From positions 1 through 14,210 of the forward strand of contig SKIM01000067.1 of the NCBI GenBank assembly GCA_007116445.1: 14,210 nucleotides of DNA, written 5' to 3'. The position numbers were made by a program, and so were the translations under genes. Below are positions 1 through 5,654 of this stretch, one piece after another (within the stretch, counting starts at the first letter, position 1; the number at the start of each line of letters is the position of its first letter). Origin of the DNA: Natronohydrobacter sp. (GTDB lineage Bacteria; Pseudomonadota; Alphaproteobacteria; Rhodobacterales; Rhodobacteraceae). Below the pieces are notes generated by a model that did no database searches, was not told where the DNA came from, and saw only the letters and a list, made by a program, of their open reading frames with translations.

Positions 1-67
1 CAGGGCCGCGCTCGGCGCGAGCCGCAAGTCTGAGAGCCGCGATCAGGGGCAAGAGGTCACGGGTCAT
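1..67 (-). CDS. Partial CDS, N-terminal 22 codons, product unknown
   Basis: An ATG at 65-67 (minus) opens a frame that stays open to the window edge and encodes 22 residues beginning MTRDLLPLIAALRLAARAER. The segment is rich in Leu and Ala with regularly placed Arg, so an amphipathic or membrane-proximal N-terminus is possible. The start lies only 3 nt after the stop codon of the upstream TfoX-domain gene, which suggests co-transcription and perhaps translational coupling. Too little is present to assign a family, and the start itself is inferred from this spacing. Confidence 0.5.
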   Translation of the reverse strand, partial: MTRDLLPLIAALRLAARAERGP

Positions 68-70
68 ATC

Positions 71-409
71 TCAAAGGGCCTTTCGCAAAGCGGGAGTCAC
101 GGCGATCTCATCAAGAGCGGCATCCAGCGGGGTGATCTGGGGCGTGTTTTCGGATTTGAGCTGGTCAAAGCGCGCGCGGAGCCGCGCTTTCTCCGCGCCC
201 TTGCAATCATTCCAGGGCCGGCCCTGCAATCCCATTTCCAGCACATAATAGCCGATGAAATGCGGCCGGTGCCCCGCTTGCAGCAGCCGCGCATAGGCCG
301 CATCCGTGCCCAACGCACGCAGCGCCTCGGCATCGGGGATCCCCACAGCCTCCAGCGCCGCTTCCATCGCGGGGCCGAGATTGCGGATCGAGGAAATCGG
401 CGTGGACAT
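71..409 (-). CDS. TfoX C-terminal-domain (TfoX/Sxy-like) protein
   Basis: This 112-residue protein matches the C-terminal domain of TfoX/Sxy in pattern. It has an opening helix-hairpin-like SIRNLGPAMEAALEAVGI, then DAEALRALGTDAAYARL, then a YYVLEMGLQGRPWNDC block and a trailing KARLRARFDQL helix. The N-terminal TfoX domain found in gammaproteobacterial Sxy is absent, and the length fits stand-alone C-domain proteins. In Haemophilus and E. coli, TfoX/Sxy is a competence co-regulator working with CRP. No such role is established for the short alphaproteobacterial versions, so function here is open. The ATG at 407-409 has no strong Shine-Dalgarno sequence. The downstream gene begins 3 nt after its stop. 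Confidence 0.8.
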   Translation of the reverse strand: MSTPISSIRNLGPAMEAALEAVGIPDAEALRALGTDAAYARLLQAGHRPHFIGYYVLEMGLQGRPWNDCKGAEKARLRARFDQLKSENTPQITPLDAALDEIAVTPALRKAL

Positions 410-537
410 CAGGCTGCGGCTTTGGCACCCGCGCGCGGGCTATGCACCATGCTGCTACCCCGGGACGCGCCACCGGCCTAGAGTTTTCAGCGCCCCCTCA
501 GGCGCAATCGGCGGGATTCAGCCCATAGGCACGAGGC

Positions 538-693
538 TCAGATCAGCGCCCAATCGCTGTAGCTTGCAGCGGGCGCGGGGGCCGTCGCGTGGCGCGGATG
601 GGCCGGGCGGGCATCTGCGCCGGGTTTCGGCGTCAATCCCAGACGGGTCTGGCCGAGGGTCTCATCACTGGCTTGGGGCTGATTGGGTCGCAT
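538..693 (-). CDS. Predicted small protein, 51 aa, function unknown
   Basis: An ATG at 691-693 (minus) follows a GGAG at 701-704 with 7-nt spacing and opens a 51-codon frame ending in TGA at 538-540. The peptide is hydrophilic, Pro/Ala/Gln-rich (it begins MRPNQPQASDETLGQTRLGL), and ends in an aromatic, more hydrophobic tail (SYSDWALI). It has no signal peptide, membrane segment or Cys. About three quarters of third codon positions are G or C, which fits a genuine gene in this genome. It lies between the serS terminator and the TfoX-domain gene, on the same strand as both, with a promoter-like sequence just upstream. I do not recognise a family. It could be a chance frame over a small RNA, so the call is moderate. 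Confidence 0.45.
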   Translation of the reverse strand: MRPNQPQASDETLGQTRLGLTPKPGADARPAHPRHATAPAPAASYSDWALI

Positions 694-707
694 GGCGGGG
701 CTCCGAG

Positions 708-736
708 AGGATAGATCCCTCCAGCAAGCCGCTCAA
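708..736 (-). promoter_or_regulatory. Candidate sigma70-type promoter for the 51-aa gene
   Basis: On the minus strand, TTGAGC (731-736) is followed by exactly 17 nt and then TATCCT (708-713), each matching the consensus at four of six positions. The start point would fall near 700-702, leaving a leader of only about 7-9 nt. That partly cuts into the GGAG site, so the transcript may begin almost at the start codon, or the promoter may serve a small RNA. The -35 box overlaps the T-run of the serS terminator. Confidence 0.35.
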
Positions 737-815
737 AAACGGCAAAATTGCGGCAAATGGCCCGGATTGTTGCGCAAGCGCTGACAATCCGCCGGCCATT
801 CGCGACAATTCCGCC
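735..815 (-). terminator. Rho-independent terminator of serS (long hairpin + T5)
   Basis: Starting 11 nt past the serS stop codon on the minus strand is a long imperfect hairpin. Positions 756-762 pair with 794-800, and 763-770 pair with 784-791, giving 15 bp with a 2-nt bulge at 792-793. An outer stem adds 746-750 with 806-810 and 741-743 with 813-815. The apical loop covers 771-783. One nucleotide after the base of the stem comes TTTTT (735-739). Stem strength plus immediate T-tract fits intrinsic termination in the serS direction. Confidence 0.7.
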
Positions 816-826
816 ACAGTCGCAGC

Positions 827-2119
827 TCAGACCAGCGTGCCCTCGGGGCTGATGCGCCCACGCCCGCGCAGATAGGGATGCAACGCTTCGGGCAGATCGA
901 CGCCGCCATCGGCGGTCTGGCCATTTTCCAGCACCGCGATCAGGCAGCGCCCCACCGCCACGCCCGAGCCATTGAGCGTGTGCAGAAATTCGGGCTTGCC
1001 CCCGCCCTCGGGCCGGAAGCGCGCAGTCATGCGCCGCGCCTGAAAATCCCCGCAGACCGACACGGACGAGATCTCGCGATACGTCCCCTGCCCCGGCACC
1101 CAGACCTCGATATCATGGGTTTTCTGCGCCCCGAATCCCATATCGCCCGTGCAAAGCACGATGGTGCGATACGGCAGACCCAGCCGCTCCAGCACAGTTT
1201 CCGCGCAGCGCGTCATGCGCGCATGTTCCGCCAGACTGTCCTCGGGTGCCGTGATCGAGACCATCTCGACCTTCTCGAACTGGTGCTGGCGCAACATGCC
1301 GGTCGTGTCCTTGCCCGCACTGCCCGCTTCCGACCGAAAACACAGCGTATGCGCGCAAAACCGCAAGGGCAGCGCGCTCGCGTCAAGAATCTCACCAGCG
1401 GCGAAATTCGTCAGCGTCACTTCGGATGTCGGGATCAGCCACCAGCCATTTGTCGTCTGATAGCTGTCCTCGGCGAATTTCGGCAATTGCCCGGTGCCAT
1501 ACATCGCCGCATCGCGCACCAGAACCGGGCTGTTGACCTCGCGCAAGCCATGTTCCTCGACATGCAGATCGAGCATGAACTGCGCCAGCGCCCGATGCAC
1601 CCGCGCGACCGCGCCGCGCAACACCACGAAGCGCGACCCCGAGAGTTTTGCCGCCGTGGCGAAATCCATATCCGCCGCCACGCCCTTGATCTCGAAATGC
1701 TCCCTGGGCTGGAAATCGAACGCGCGCGGGCTGCCCCAGCGCTTCAGCTCGACATTGTCGGCCTCATCCGCGCCCTGCGGCACCTCATCGAGCGGCGTGT
1801 TGGGCAAGGTCGCGAGCAATTCCGCCAGCCGCGCATCGCCCTGCCGCGCGTCTTCCTCAAGCGCCGCAATCTCCGCCTTCTTCTCGGCCACAAGCGCGCG
1901 CAGGCGGGCAAATTCGGCCTCATCGCCGCGCGCCTTGGCCGCGCCCACCTCTTTCGAGGCCGCATTCTGCGCGGCCTTCGCAGTCTCGGATTGCACGATC
2001 GCGTTGCGACGCGCCTCATCAATCGCCAGCACGTCCGCGGCGCGCGGCTCCAGCCCCCGGCGCGCAAGCGCCGCGTCAAAACCAGCGGGATTGTCGCGAA
2101 TGGCGCGGATATCGTGCAT
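827..2119 (-). CDS. serS: Seryl-tRNA synthetase
   Basis: This cytosolic class II aminoacyl-tRNA synthetase charges tRNA-Ser, and tRNA-Sec where present, with serine. The 430-residue length is normal. Residues about 35-105 form the N-terminal antiparallel coiled-coil arm that grips the tRNA long variable arm, rich in Ala, Glu and Lys. The catalytic core follows: a motif 1 region near 162-200, the TSE serine-binding loop at 231-233, motif 2 FRSEAGSAGKDTTGMLRQHQF at 261-281, and motif 3 LNGSGVAVGRCLIAVLENGQ at 382-401. The metal- and ATP-site strand has the variant SSVSVCGDFQARR at 351-363. The ATG at 2117-2119 is preceded by GAGAGG at 5-nt spacing, which supports this start. It is transcribed divergently from the Ppx/GppA gene and ends at a strong terminator. 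Confidence 0.98.
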   Translation of the reverse strand: MHDIRAIRDNPAGFDAALARRGLEPRAADVLAIDEARRNAIVQSETAKAAQNAASKEVGAAKARGDEAEFARLRALVAEKKAEIAALEEDARQGDARLAELLATLPNTPLDEVPQGADEADNVELKRWGSPRAFDFQPREHFEIKGVAADMDFATAAKLSGSRFVVLRGAVARVHRALAQFMLDLHVEEHGLREVNSPVLVRDAAMYGTGQLPKFAEDSYQTTNGWWLIPTSEVTLTNFAAGEILDASALPLRFCAHTLCFRSEAGSAGKDTTGMLRQHQFEKVEMVSITAPEDSLAEHARMTRCAETVLERLGLPYRTIVLCTGDMGFGAQKTHDIEVWVPGQGTYREISSVSVCGDFQARRMTARFRPEGGGKPEFLHTLNGSGVAVGRCLIAVLENGQTADGGVDLPEALHPYLRGRGRISPEGTLV

Positions 2120-2216
2120 GAAAACCTCTCAGAGCGTTGCAATCGGTCCGGCCCTTATGCCGCAAGCCGCGCCGGGGCGGAAGTCCCAAGCTGATGCGCC
2201 CAGGATGACGCAAGGA

Positions 2217-2236
2217 CAATCACGCGGGCGTGATTG
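2217..2236. promoter_or_regulatory. 20-bp perfect dyad, candidate operator
   Basis: CAATCACGC-GG-GCGTGATTG has 9-bp perfect arms around a 2-nt centre. It lies between divergent serS and the Ppx/GppA gene, and its right arm overlaps the predicted -35 TTGACC (2234-2239) of the phosphatase promoter. That placement suits a repressor site. It does not match FNR, LexA, CIRCE or PhoB consensus sites as I know them, so no regulator is assigned. Confidence 0.45.
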
Positions 2237-2263
2237 ACCTTCCCCGGCAACCCGCGCTATCGT
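2234..2263 (+). promoter_or_regulatory. Candidate sigma70-type promoter of the Ppx/GppA gene
   Basis: TTGACC (2234-2239) is followed by an 18-nt spacer and TATCGT (2258-2263). The -35 matches consensus at five of six positions and the -10 at four of six. Transcription would start near 2270, giving a leader of roughly 28 nt that includes the AGGAG ribosome-binding site at 2285-2289. Confidence 0.5.
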
Positions 2264-2284
2264 CGTGCCAGAGAAATGCCAGAC

Positions 2285-2289
2285 AGGAG
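2285..2289 (+). promoter_or_regulatory. Ribosome-binding site that fixes the Ppx/GppA start
   Basis: AGGAG stands 8 nt before the ATG at 2298. The frame is open from an earlier ATG at 2265, but that one lies upstream of the expected transcript start and has no comparable ribosome-binding site, so 2298 is preferred. Confidence 0.75.
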
Positions 2290-2297
2290 CTGCCCCA

Positions 2298-3902
2298 ATG
2301 GATGGCAATCCCCCCGCAGCATCTGCGGGTGACGCGTCACCGCAGGTGACCGGCCTTTTCGACCGCCCCCTGTTCTCCGATCCCGAAGCCCGCGCGCTGT
2401 CCCATGTCGGCGTGATCGATGTGGGGTCAAACTCGGTGCGGCTTGTGGTCTTTGACGGCGCTGCGCGCAGCCCGGCCTATTTCTTCAACGAAAAAGTGCT
2501 CTGCGGGCTGGGGCGCGGGCTGGTCGATACCGGACGGCTGAACCCCGAGGGCCGGATCCGCGCTCTGGCCACGCTGAAACGCTTCGCGCTTTTGGCGCAA
2601 GGCATGGCGCTGAGCAATCTGACCATGGTCGCCACCGCCGCGATGCGCGAAGCCGAAGACGGCCCGGACTTCCGCGCGCAGGTCGAAGCCGAAACCGGCC
2701 TGCGCATGCGCGTCATTGATGGCGCCGAAGAAGCCCGCCTGTCGGCCCAGGGCGTGCTGACCGGCTGGCCCGACGCCGAAGGGCTGGTCTGCGACATTGG
2801 CGGCAACAGCATGGAACTTGCGGTGATCGGCAAGGGCCATGTGCATGAAGCCGTGACCTCGGGGCTGGGACCATTCCGCCTGCAACAGGTGGGCGGGGGC
2901 AAGAAAGGGCTGCGCCGCCATGTGGGCGATGTGCTCAAGGGGCTGAGCGATCATGTCGGCACCCATCACGACGCGCTCTATCTGGTCGGCGGCTCCTGGC
3001 GCGCCATTGCCCGGCTGGACATGGAGCGGCGCAATTACCCGCTGAAGGTTCTGCATGAATATGCACTGACGCCCAAATCCATCCGCAAGACCATCGACTG
3101 GATCGCCGATCAGGATATGGACCGGCTGCGCGCGCTGACCGGGATTTCCAGCGAACGCATGAGCCTTGTGCCGCTCGCCTGTCAGGTGCTGCGCCAGCTT
3201 GTGCATGTCTTTGGCCCCAAGCGGGTCTATGTCTCCAGCTACGGCATCCGCGAGGGCATTCTCTATGAACAGATGCCCGACAGGCTGCGCCACCGCGATC
3301 CGCTGATCGAAGCCTGTCATTTCATGGAGCATTCCAGCGCCCGCATCCCCGGTTTCGGCAAGAAACTCTATGACTTTCTGCTGCCGCTGTTCCGGGGCCG
3401 CCCGGCGGAGCGGTTGCGCCTGATCCGCGCGGCCTGCCTGCTCCATGACGTAAATTGGCGCGCCCATCCCGATTACCGGGCGGATGCCTGCTTCGACACG
3501 ACCACGCGCTCGAATCTGGGCGGGCTGGATCATCCGGGCCGCGTTTATCTGGGCATCGCGCTGATGTATCGCTACAAAACCAGCGGCATGCGCCCGCGCA
3601 TCAAGGAAATCGCGTCACTGCTGCCGGAAAAGGATCTGGCCGAAGCCAAGATGCTGGGCCGCGCCCTGCGATTCGGCGCGATGTTCTCGATGGATGGGCC
3701 ACAGAATGCGGGCGAATTGCGCCTCTATCCCAAAAAGGGCGTGCTGGAACTGATCCTGGAACGCGAGATGCAGGCGCTGTTCACCGAAGTGGCCGAACAG
3801 CGATTCGCAGCGCTTGCCAATCAGATCAACGCCGCGGCCAAGGTCCGCGTCAGACGCGGCCCTGCCCCCGATCACAGCTCGAAAGGGCTGCCAGCGTCCT
3901 GA
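2298..3902 (+). CDS. ppx: Ppx/GppA family phosphatase (exopolyphosphatase-like)
   Basis: This 534-residue cytosolic enzyme is predicted to hydrolyse terminal phosphates of polyphosphate and/or pppGpp; sequence alone does not separate the two. The actin/ASKHA-type fold shows the phosphate-1 motif GVIDVGSNSVRLVVFDG (about 38-54), VATAAMREAE (111-120), the Glu-containing GAEEARLSAQGVL (142-154), the phosphate-2 motif VCDIGGNSMELAVI (164-177) and a GLGPFRL block. A C-terminal HD-like domain is suggested by ACLLHDVNWRAHPDYRADAC. About 36 residues precede the first motif and are Pro/Ala-rich and probably disordered. The start follows from the AGGAG site. The gene ends 31 nt inside the 3' end of the convergent exported-protein gene. 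From memory, an rlmE rRNA methyltransferase gene often follows this gene in relatives; none does here. Confidence 0.93.
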   Translation: MDGNPPAASAGDASPQVTGLFDRPLFSDPEARALSHVGVIDVGSNSVRLVVFDGAARSPAYFFNEKVLCGLGRGLVDTGRLNPEGRIRALATLKRFALLAQGMALSNLTMVATAAMREAEDGPDFRAQVEAETGLRMRVIDGAEEARLSAQGVLTGWPDAEGLVCDIGGNSMELAVIGKGHVHEAVTSGLGPFRLQQVGGGKKGLRRHVGDVLKGLSDHVGTHHDALYLVGGSWRAIARLDMERRNYPLKVLHEYALTPKSIRKTIDWIADQDMDRLRALTGISSERMSLVPLACQVLRQLVHVFGPKRVYVSSYGIREGILYEQMPDRLRHRDPLIEACHFMEHSSARIPGFGKKLYDFLLPLFRGRPAERLRLIRAACLLHDVNWRAHPDYRADACFDTTTRSNLGGLDHPGRVYLGIALMYRYKTSGMRPRIKEIASLLPEKDLAEAKMLGRALRFGAMFSMDGPQNAGELRLYPKKGVLELILEREMQALFTEVAEQRFAALANQINAAAKVRVRRGPAPDHSSKGLPAS

Positions 3903-4234
3903 TCGTCGGGCGGCGGCGCGATCTCATCAGGGGCGCGGCGGCGCAGCAGGATATCGCCATTGGGCAGCACTTCGGGCGGGTGATACTGGGTCATCCCGCG
4001 CATCTGGTCGAGGAAATTCTGCACCTGCGGCTCCAGCGCGTCCAGCCCACGCTCCAGATCACGCAGCTGCGGCTCGATCTCGGTCATGAAGCCGCGCAGC
4101 ATCCGCTCCATCAGATCAAAGAACGGCTGCGCAAGACCGTCTTCGGCAGGCGGCGATGCGTCGGGCTCTGCACGCAGCGGCGCAGCAAAGCTGATACAGA
4201 AGACCAGCACAGGGATCAGGGCAAAACGTCTCAT
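3872..4234 (-). CDS. Small exported protein of unknown function, 120 aa
   Basis: The predicted protein begins MRRFALIPVLVFCISFAAPLRA, a convincing Sec signal peptide with likely cleavage after Ala22, so the mature chain of about 98 residues should act in the periplasm. The mature part has an acidic/Pro start, then a helical stretch (FFDLMERMLRGFMTEIEPQL through FLDQMRG, about 38-80) with heptad-like hydrophobics that may form a coiled coil. It continues with YHPPEVLPNGDILLRRR and a disordered acidic tail. No catalytic motif or Walker box is visible. The frame extends to 4282, but the ATG at 4232-4234 places the signal peptide at the N-terminus. There is no Shine-Dalgarno sequence; a TATATT lies 7 nt before the ATG (4242-4247), so a leaderless message is possible. 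It lies 60 nt downstream of the TerB/J-domain gene. I recognise the protein as common in Rhodobacteraceae but know no function. Confidence 0.8.
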   Translation of the reverse strand: MRRFALIPVLVFCISFAAPLRAEPDASPPAEDGLAQPFFDLMERMLRGFMTEIEPQLRDLERGLDALEPQVQNFLDQMRGMTQYHPPEVLPNGDILLRRRAPDEIAPPPDDQDAGSPFEL

Positions 4235-4294
4235 GCGACAGAATATAGGACCGCACGGCCCCGCACACCAGAGGCGGCGCATCTTTTGCCCCCG

Positions 4295-4978
4295 TCACGC
4301 CGCGTGCCGGGCGCGGATTTCTTCCCAGGCGGAGTTGAGATCGCGCAACCGGTGCTCGGCAATCGCCACCGCTTCGGGCGGCACCCCGCGCGCGGCCAGA
4401 CGGTCGGGATGCGTCTCGCGCACGGCCGCGCGATAGGCGTCCCGGATCTCGCCCAGCGGCGCATCGGCGCTGACCTCCAGCACCTCATAGGGATCAGGCG
4501 GCACATCACCCACAAAGCGCGCACGCAGGCAACGGAAACAGCGCTCCGACAGGCCGAAGATCCGCGCTGTCTCGGCCAGAAAGGCCTCTTCCTGCGGATG
4601 AAAGCCGTTATCGGCCATCGCGACCTCGAACAGCCCCTCCATCAGATCAACAAGCACCGGATCGCCGGGCGCAAACATCGCCGCGATCTTGCGCGCGTAA
4701 TGGTCGAACCCCGCCACATCCTGCCGCGCCAGATTGAACACCCGCGCCGCGTCGCGCTCATCTTCGGGGGCGATGTAGAAGACGCGGCGGAAGGCCGAAA
4801 CCTCGCCGCGCGTGACCTGCCCGTCGGCCTTGGCGAGCTTCGCCCCAAGCGCGATCACAGCGATGGTGAAGGCCACGGTGCGTTCAGGCGGCTTGCGCAA
4901 CCGCTCGAACACCGCACTGAGCGGTTCGCCCTCGCGCAGGGCTTTGAGTGCGTCGGAGATACGGGTCCAGATCGACAT
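4295..4978 (-). CDS. TerB-domain and J-domain protein (DjlA-like co-chaperone)
   Basis: This 227-residue protein has two domains. Residues about 33-150 form an all-helical TerB/DjlA-N-like region (VAFTIAVIALGAKLAKADGQ, then FNLARQDVAGFDHYARKIAA and FEVAMADNGFHPQEEAFL, with the acidic D52 and D123 motifs typical of TerB). Residues about 162-227 form a C-terminal J-domain with DPYEVLEVS, helix II IRDAYRAAVRETH, the diagnostic HPD at 190-192, and a closing helix. J-domains stimulate DnaK ATPase activity. Unlike E. coli DjlA there is no N-terminal membrane anchor, so a cytosolic role is likely. Clients are unknown. It lies 44 nt downstream of the GNAT gene on the same strand. The start ATG has no clear Shine-Dalgarno sequence. 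Confidence 0.88.
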   Translation of the reverse strand: MSIWTRISDALKALREGEPLSAVFERLRKPPERTVAFTIAVIALGAKLAKADGQVTRGEVSAFRRVFYIAPEDERDAARVFNLARQDVAGFDHYARKIAAMFAPGDPVLVDLMEGLFEVAMADNGFHPQEEAFLAETARIFGLSERCFRCLRARFVGDVPPDPYEVLEVSADAPLGEIRDAYRAAVRETHPDRLAARGVPPEAVAIAEHRLRDLNSAWEEIRARHAA

Positions 4979-5022
4979 TGAGGTAAGTTATCAGGGCGCG
5001 GGGGGAATTGCAGCAGGACAAA

Positions 5023-5523
5023 TCAGCCCGGAGAGAGGAATTTCTGCATCAGCACAAGGTCATGATAGGCCCCGAATTTCCACCCAATCTGTGGCATCCG
5101 GCCGACATGGAGGTAGCCCATGCGCTCGTGAAAGCGGATCGAGCCGTCATTGGTGCCAGTGATCGCCGCCACCATCAGGTGATGGCCCGCACGGGTGGCG
5201 TGCTCCTCGATGGCCAGAAGCAAGGCGCGCCCGGCCCCCTGCCCGCGCGCCGCAGGGGCGAGGTTGATCGTATGCTCCATGCTGCGCGCATTGCCGAGAC
5301 CGGGGCGAAACTGGTCGTAGCTTGCAAAGCCAAGCGGTTGGCCCGCATCTTCGGCGATGAGGAAAGCGCGGCCCTCGCGCTGGCGGGTGGTGATCATCTG
5401 CGCGATCTCGCCCTCGCTGCGCGCGACCGGGTTGAAGGTGATCACTGTGTCGCGGATGATCGGGTTCCAGATCGCGGCGATCTGTCCCGCGTCAGCCGCG
5501 GTTGCGTTGCGGATCTCTAGCAT
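5023..5523 (-). CDS. GNAT N-acetyltransferase, phosphinothricin/methionine-sulfoximine type
   Basis: This 166-residue acetyl-CoA-dependent acyltransferase of the GNAT superfamily most resembles the phosphinothricin / L-methionine sulfoximine N-acetyltransferase group. It shows IRNATAADAGQIAAIWN at the start, TVITFNP (26-32), an SMEHTIN segment (81-87) with the conserved E-H pair, the acetyl-CoA pyrophosphate loop RGQGAGRA (93-100), and the C-terminal N-D-GSIRFHERMGY, GWKFGAYHDLVLMQ pattern. Members typically acetylate the alpha-amino group of small amino-acid analogues; the natural substrate here cannot be read from sequence. The ATG at 5521-5523 gives a start aligned with the family, although its ribosome-binding site is weak. 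It may lead a loose three-gene run with the J-domain and exported-protein genes. Confidence 0.9.
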   Translation of the reverse strand: MLEIRNATAADAGQIAAIWNPIIRDTVITFNPVARSEGEIAQMITTRQREGRAFLIAEDAGQPLGFASYDQFRPGLGNARSMEHTINLAPAARGQGAGRALLLAIEEHATRAGHHLMVAAITGTNDGSIRFHERMGYLHVGRMPQIGWKFGAYHDLVLMQKFLSPG

Positions 5524-5548
5524 CGGCGGGGCGTTACGAGAGGGGGAC

Positions 5549-5570
5549 TTGGAGGGCGGCTGCCCTCCAA
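5549..5570. repeat. Perfect 9-bp stem-loop between aroG and the GNAT gene
   Basis: TTGGAGGGC (5549-5557) and GCCCTCCAA (5562-5570) flank a 4-nt loop GGCT. It lies 26 nt upstream of the GNAT start and downstream of the DAHP synthase gene on the minus strand. There is no T-run on either side, so it is not a canonical intrinsic terminator. It could still protect the aroG mRNA 3' end or belong to a dispersed hairpin family. Confidence 0.6.
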
Positions 5571-5579
5571 ACCACCCGC

Positions 5580-5637
5580 TTCAAGGGGGTATACATACCC
5601 CCTTGAAAATCCCCCGTGGATATTTGGGCAAAGATGA
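5580..5637. repeat. 12-bp hairpin plus conserved-looking tail, likely aroG 3' element
   Basis: TTCAAGGGGGTA (5580-5591), loop TACA, and TACCCCCTTGAA (5596-5607) form a perfect 12-bp stem. On the plus strand it is followed by AAATCCCCCGTGG and ATATTTGGGCAAAGATGAA (to 5637). Read on the minus strand this tail (TTCATCTTTGCCCAAATAT...) follows the DAHP synthase stop after about 17 nt, then the hairpin. I recall this tail-plus-G/C-hairpin arrangement after many Rhodobacteraceae genes. A terminator or mRNA 3'-end role is inferred; a T-tract after the stem is lacking on the minus strand. Confidence 0.5.
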
Positions 5638-5654
5638 AAGCCCATGCGACCGGG

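Noticed and set aside
503..518. A GCGCC/GGCGC 5-bp stem downstream of the 51-aa gene as a terminator
   Set aside because: The stem is short, and on the minus strand it is followed by TGAAAAC with no T-tract, so it does not qualify.
878..2194. A 438-codon plus-strand open frame
   Set aside because: It is antisense to serS throughout, which has all class II synthetase motifs.
3455..4981. A 508-codon plus-strand open frame running from ppx past its end
   Set aside because: It overlaps ppx in another frame and is antisense to two supported genes; it has no recognisable domain.
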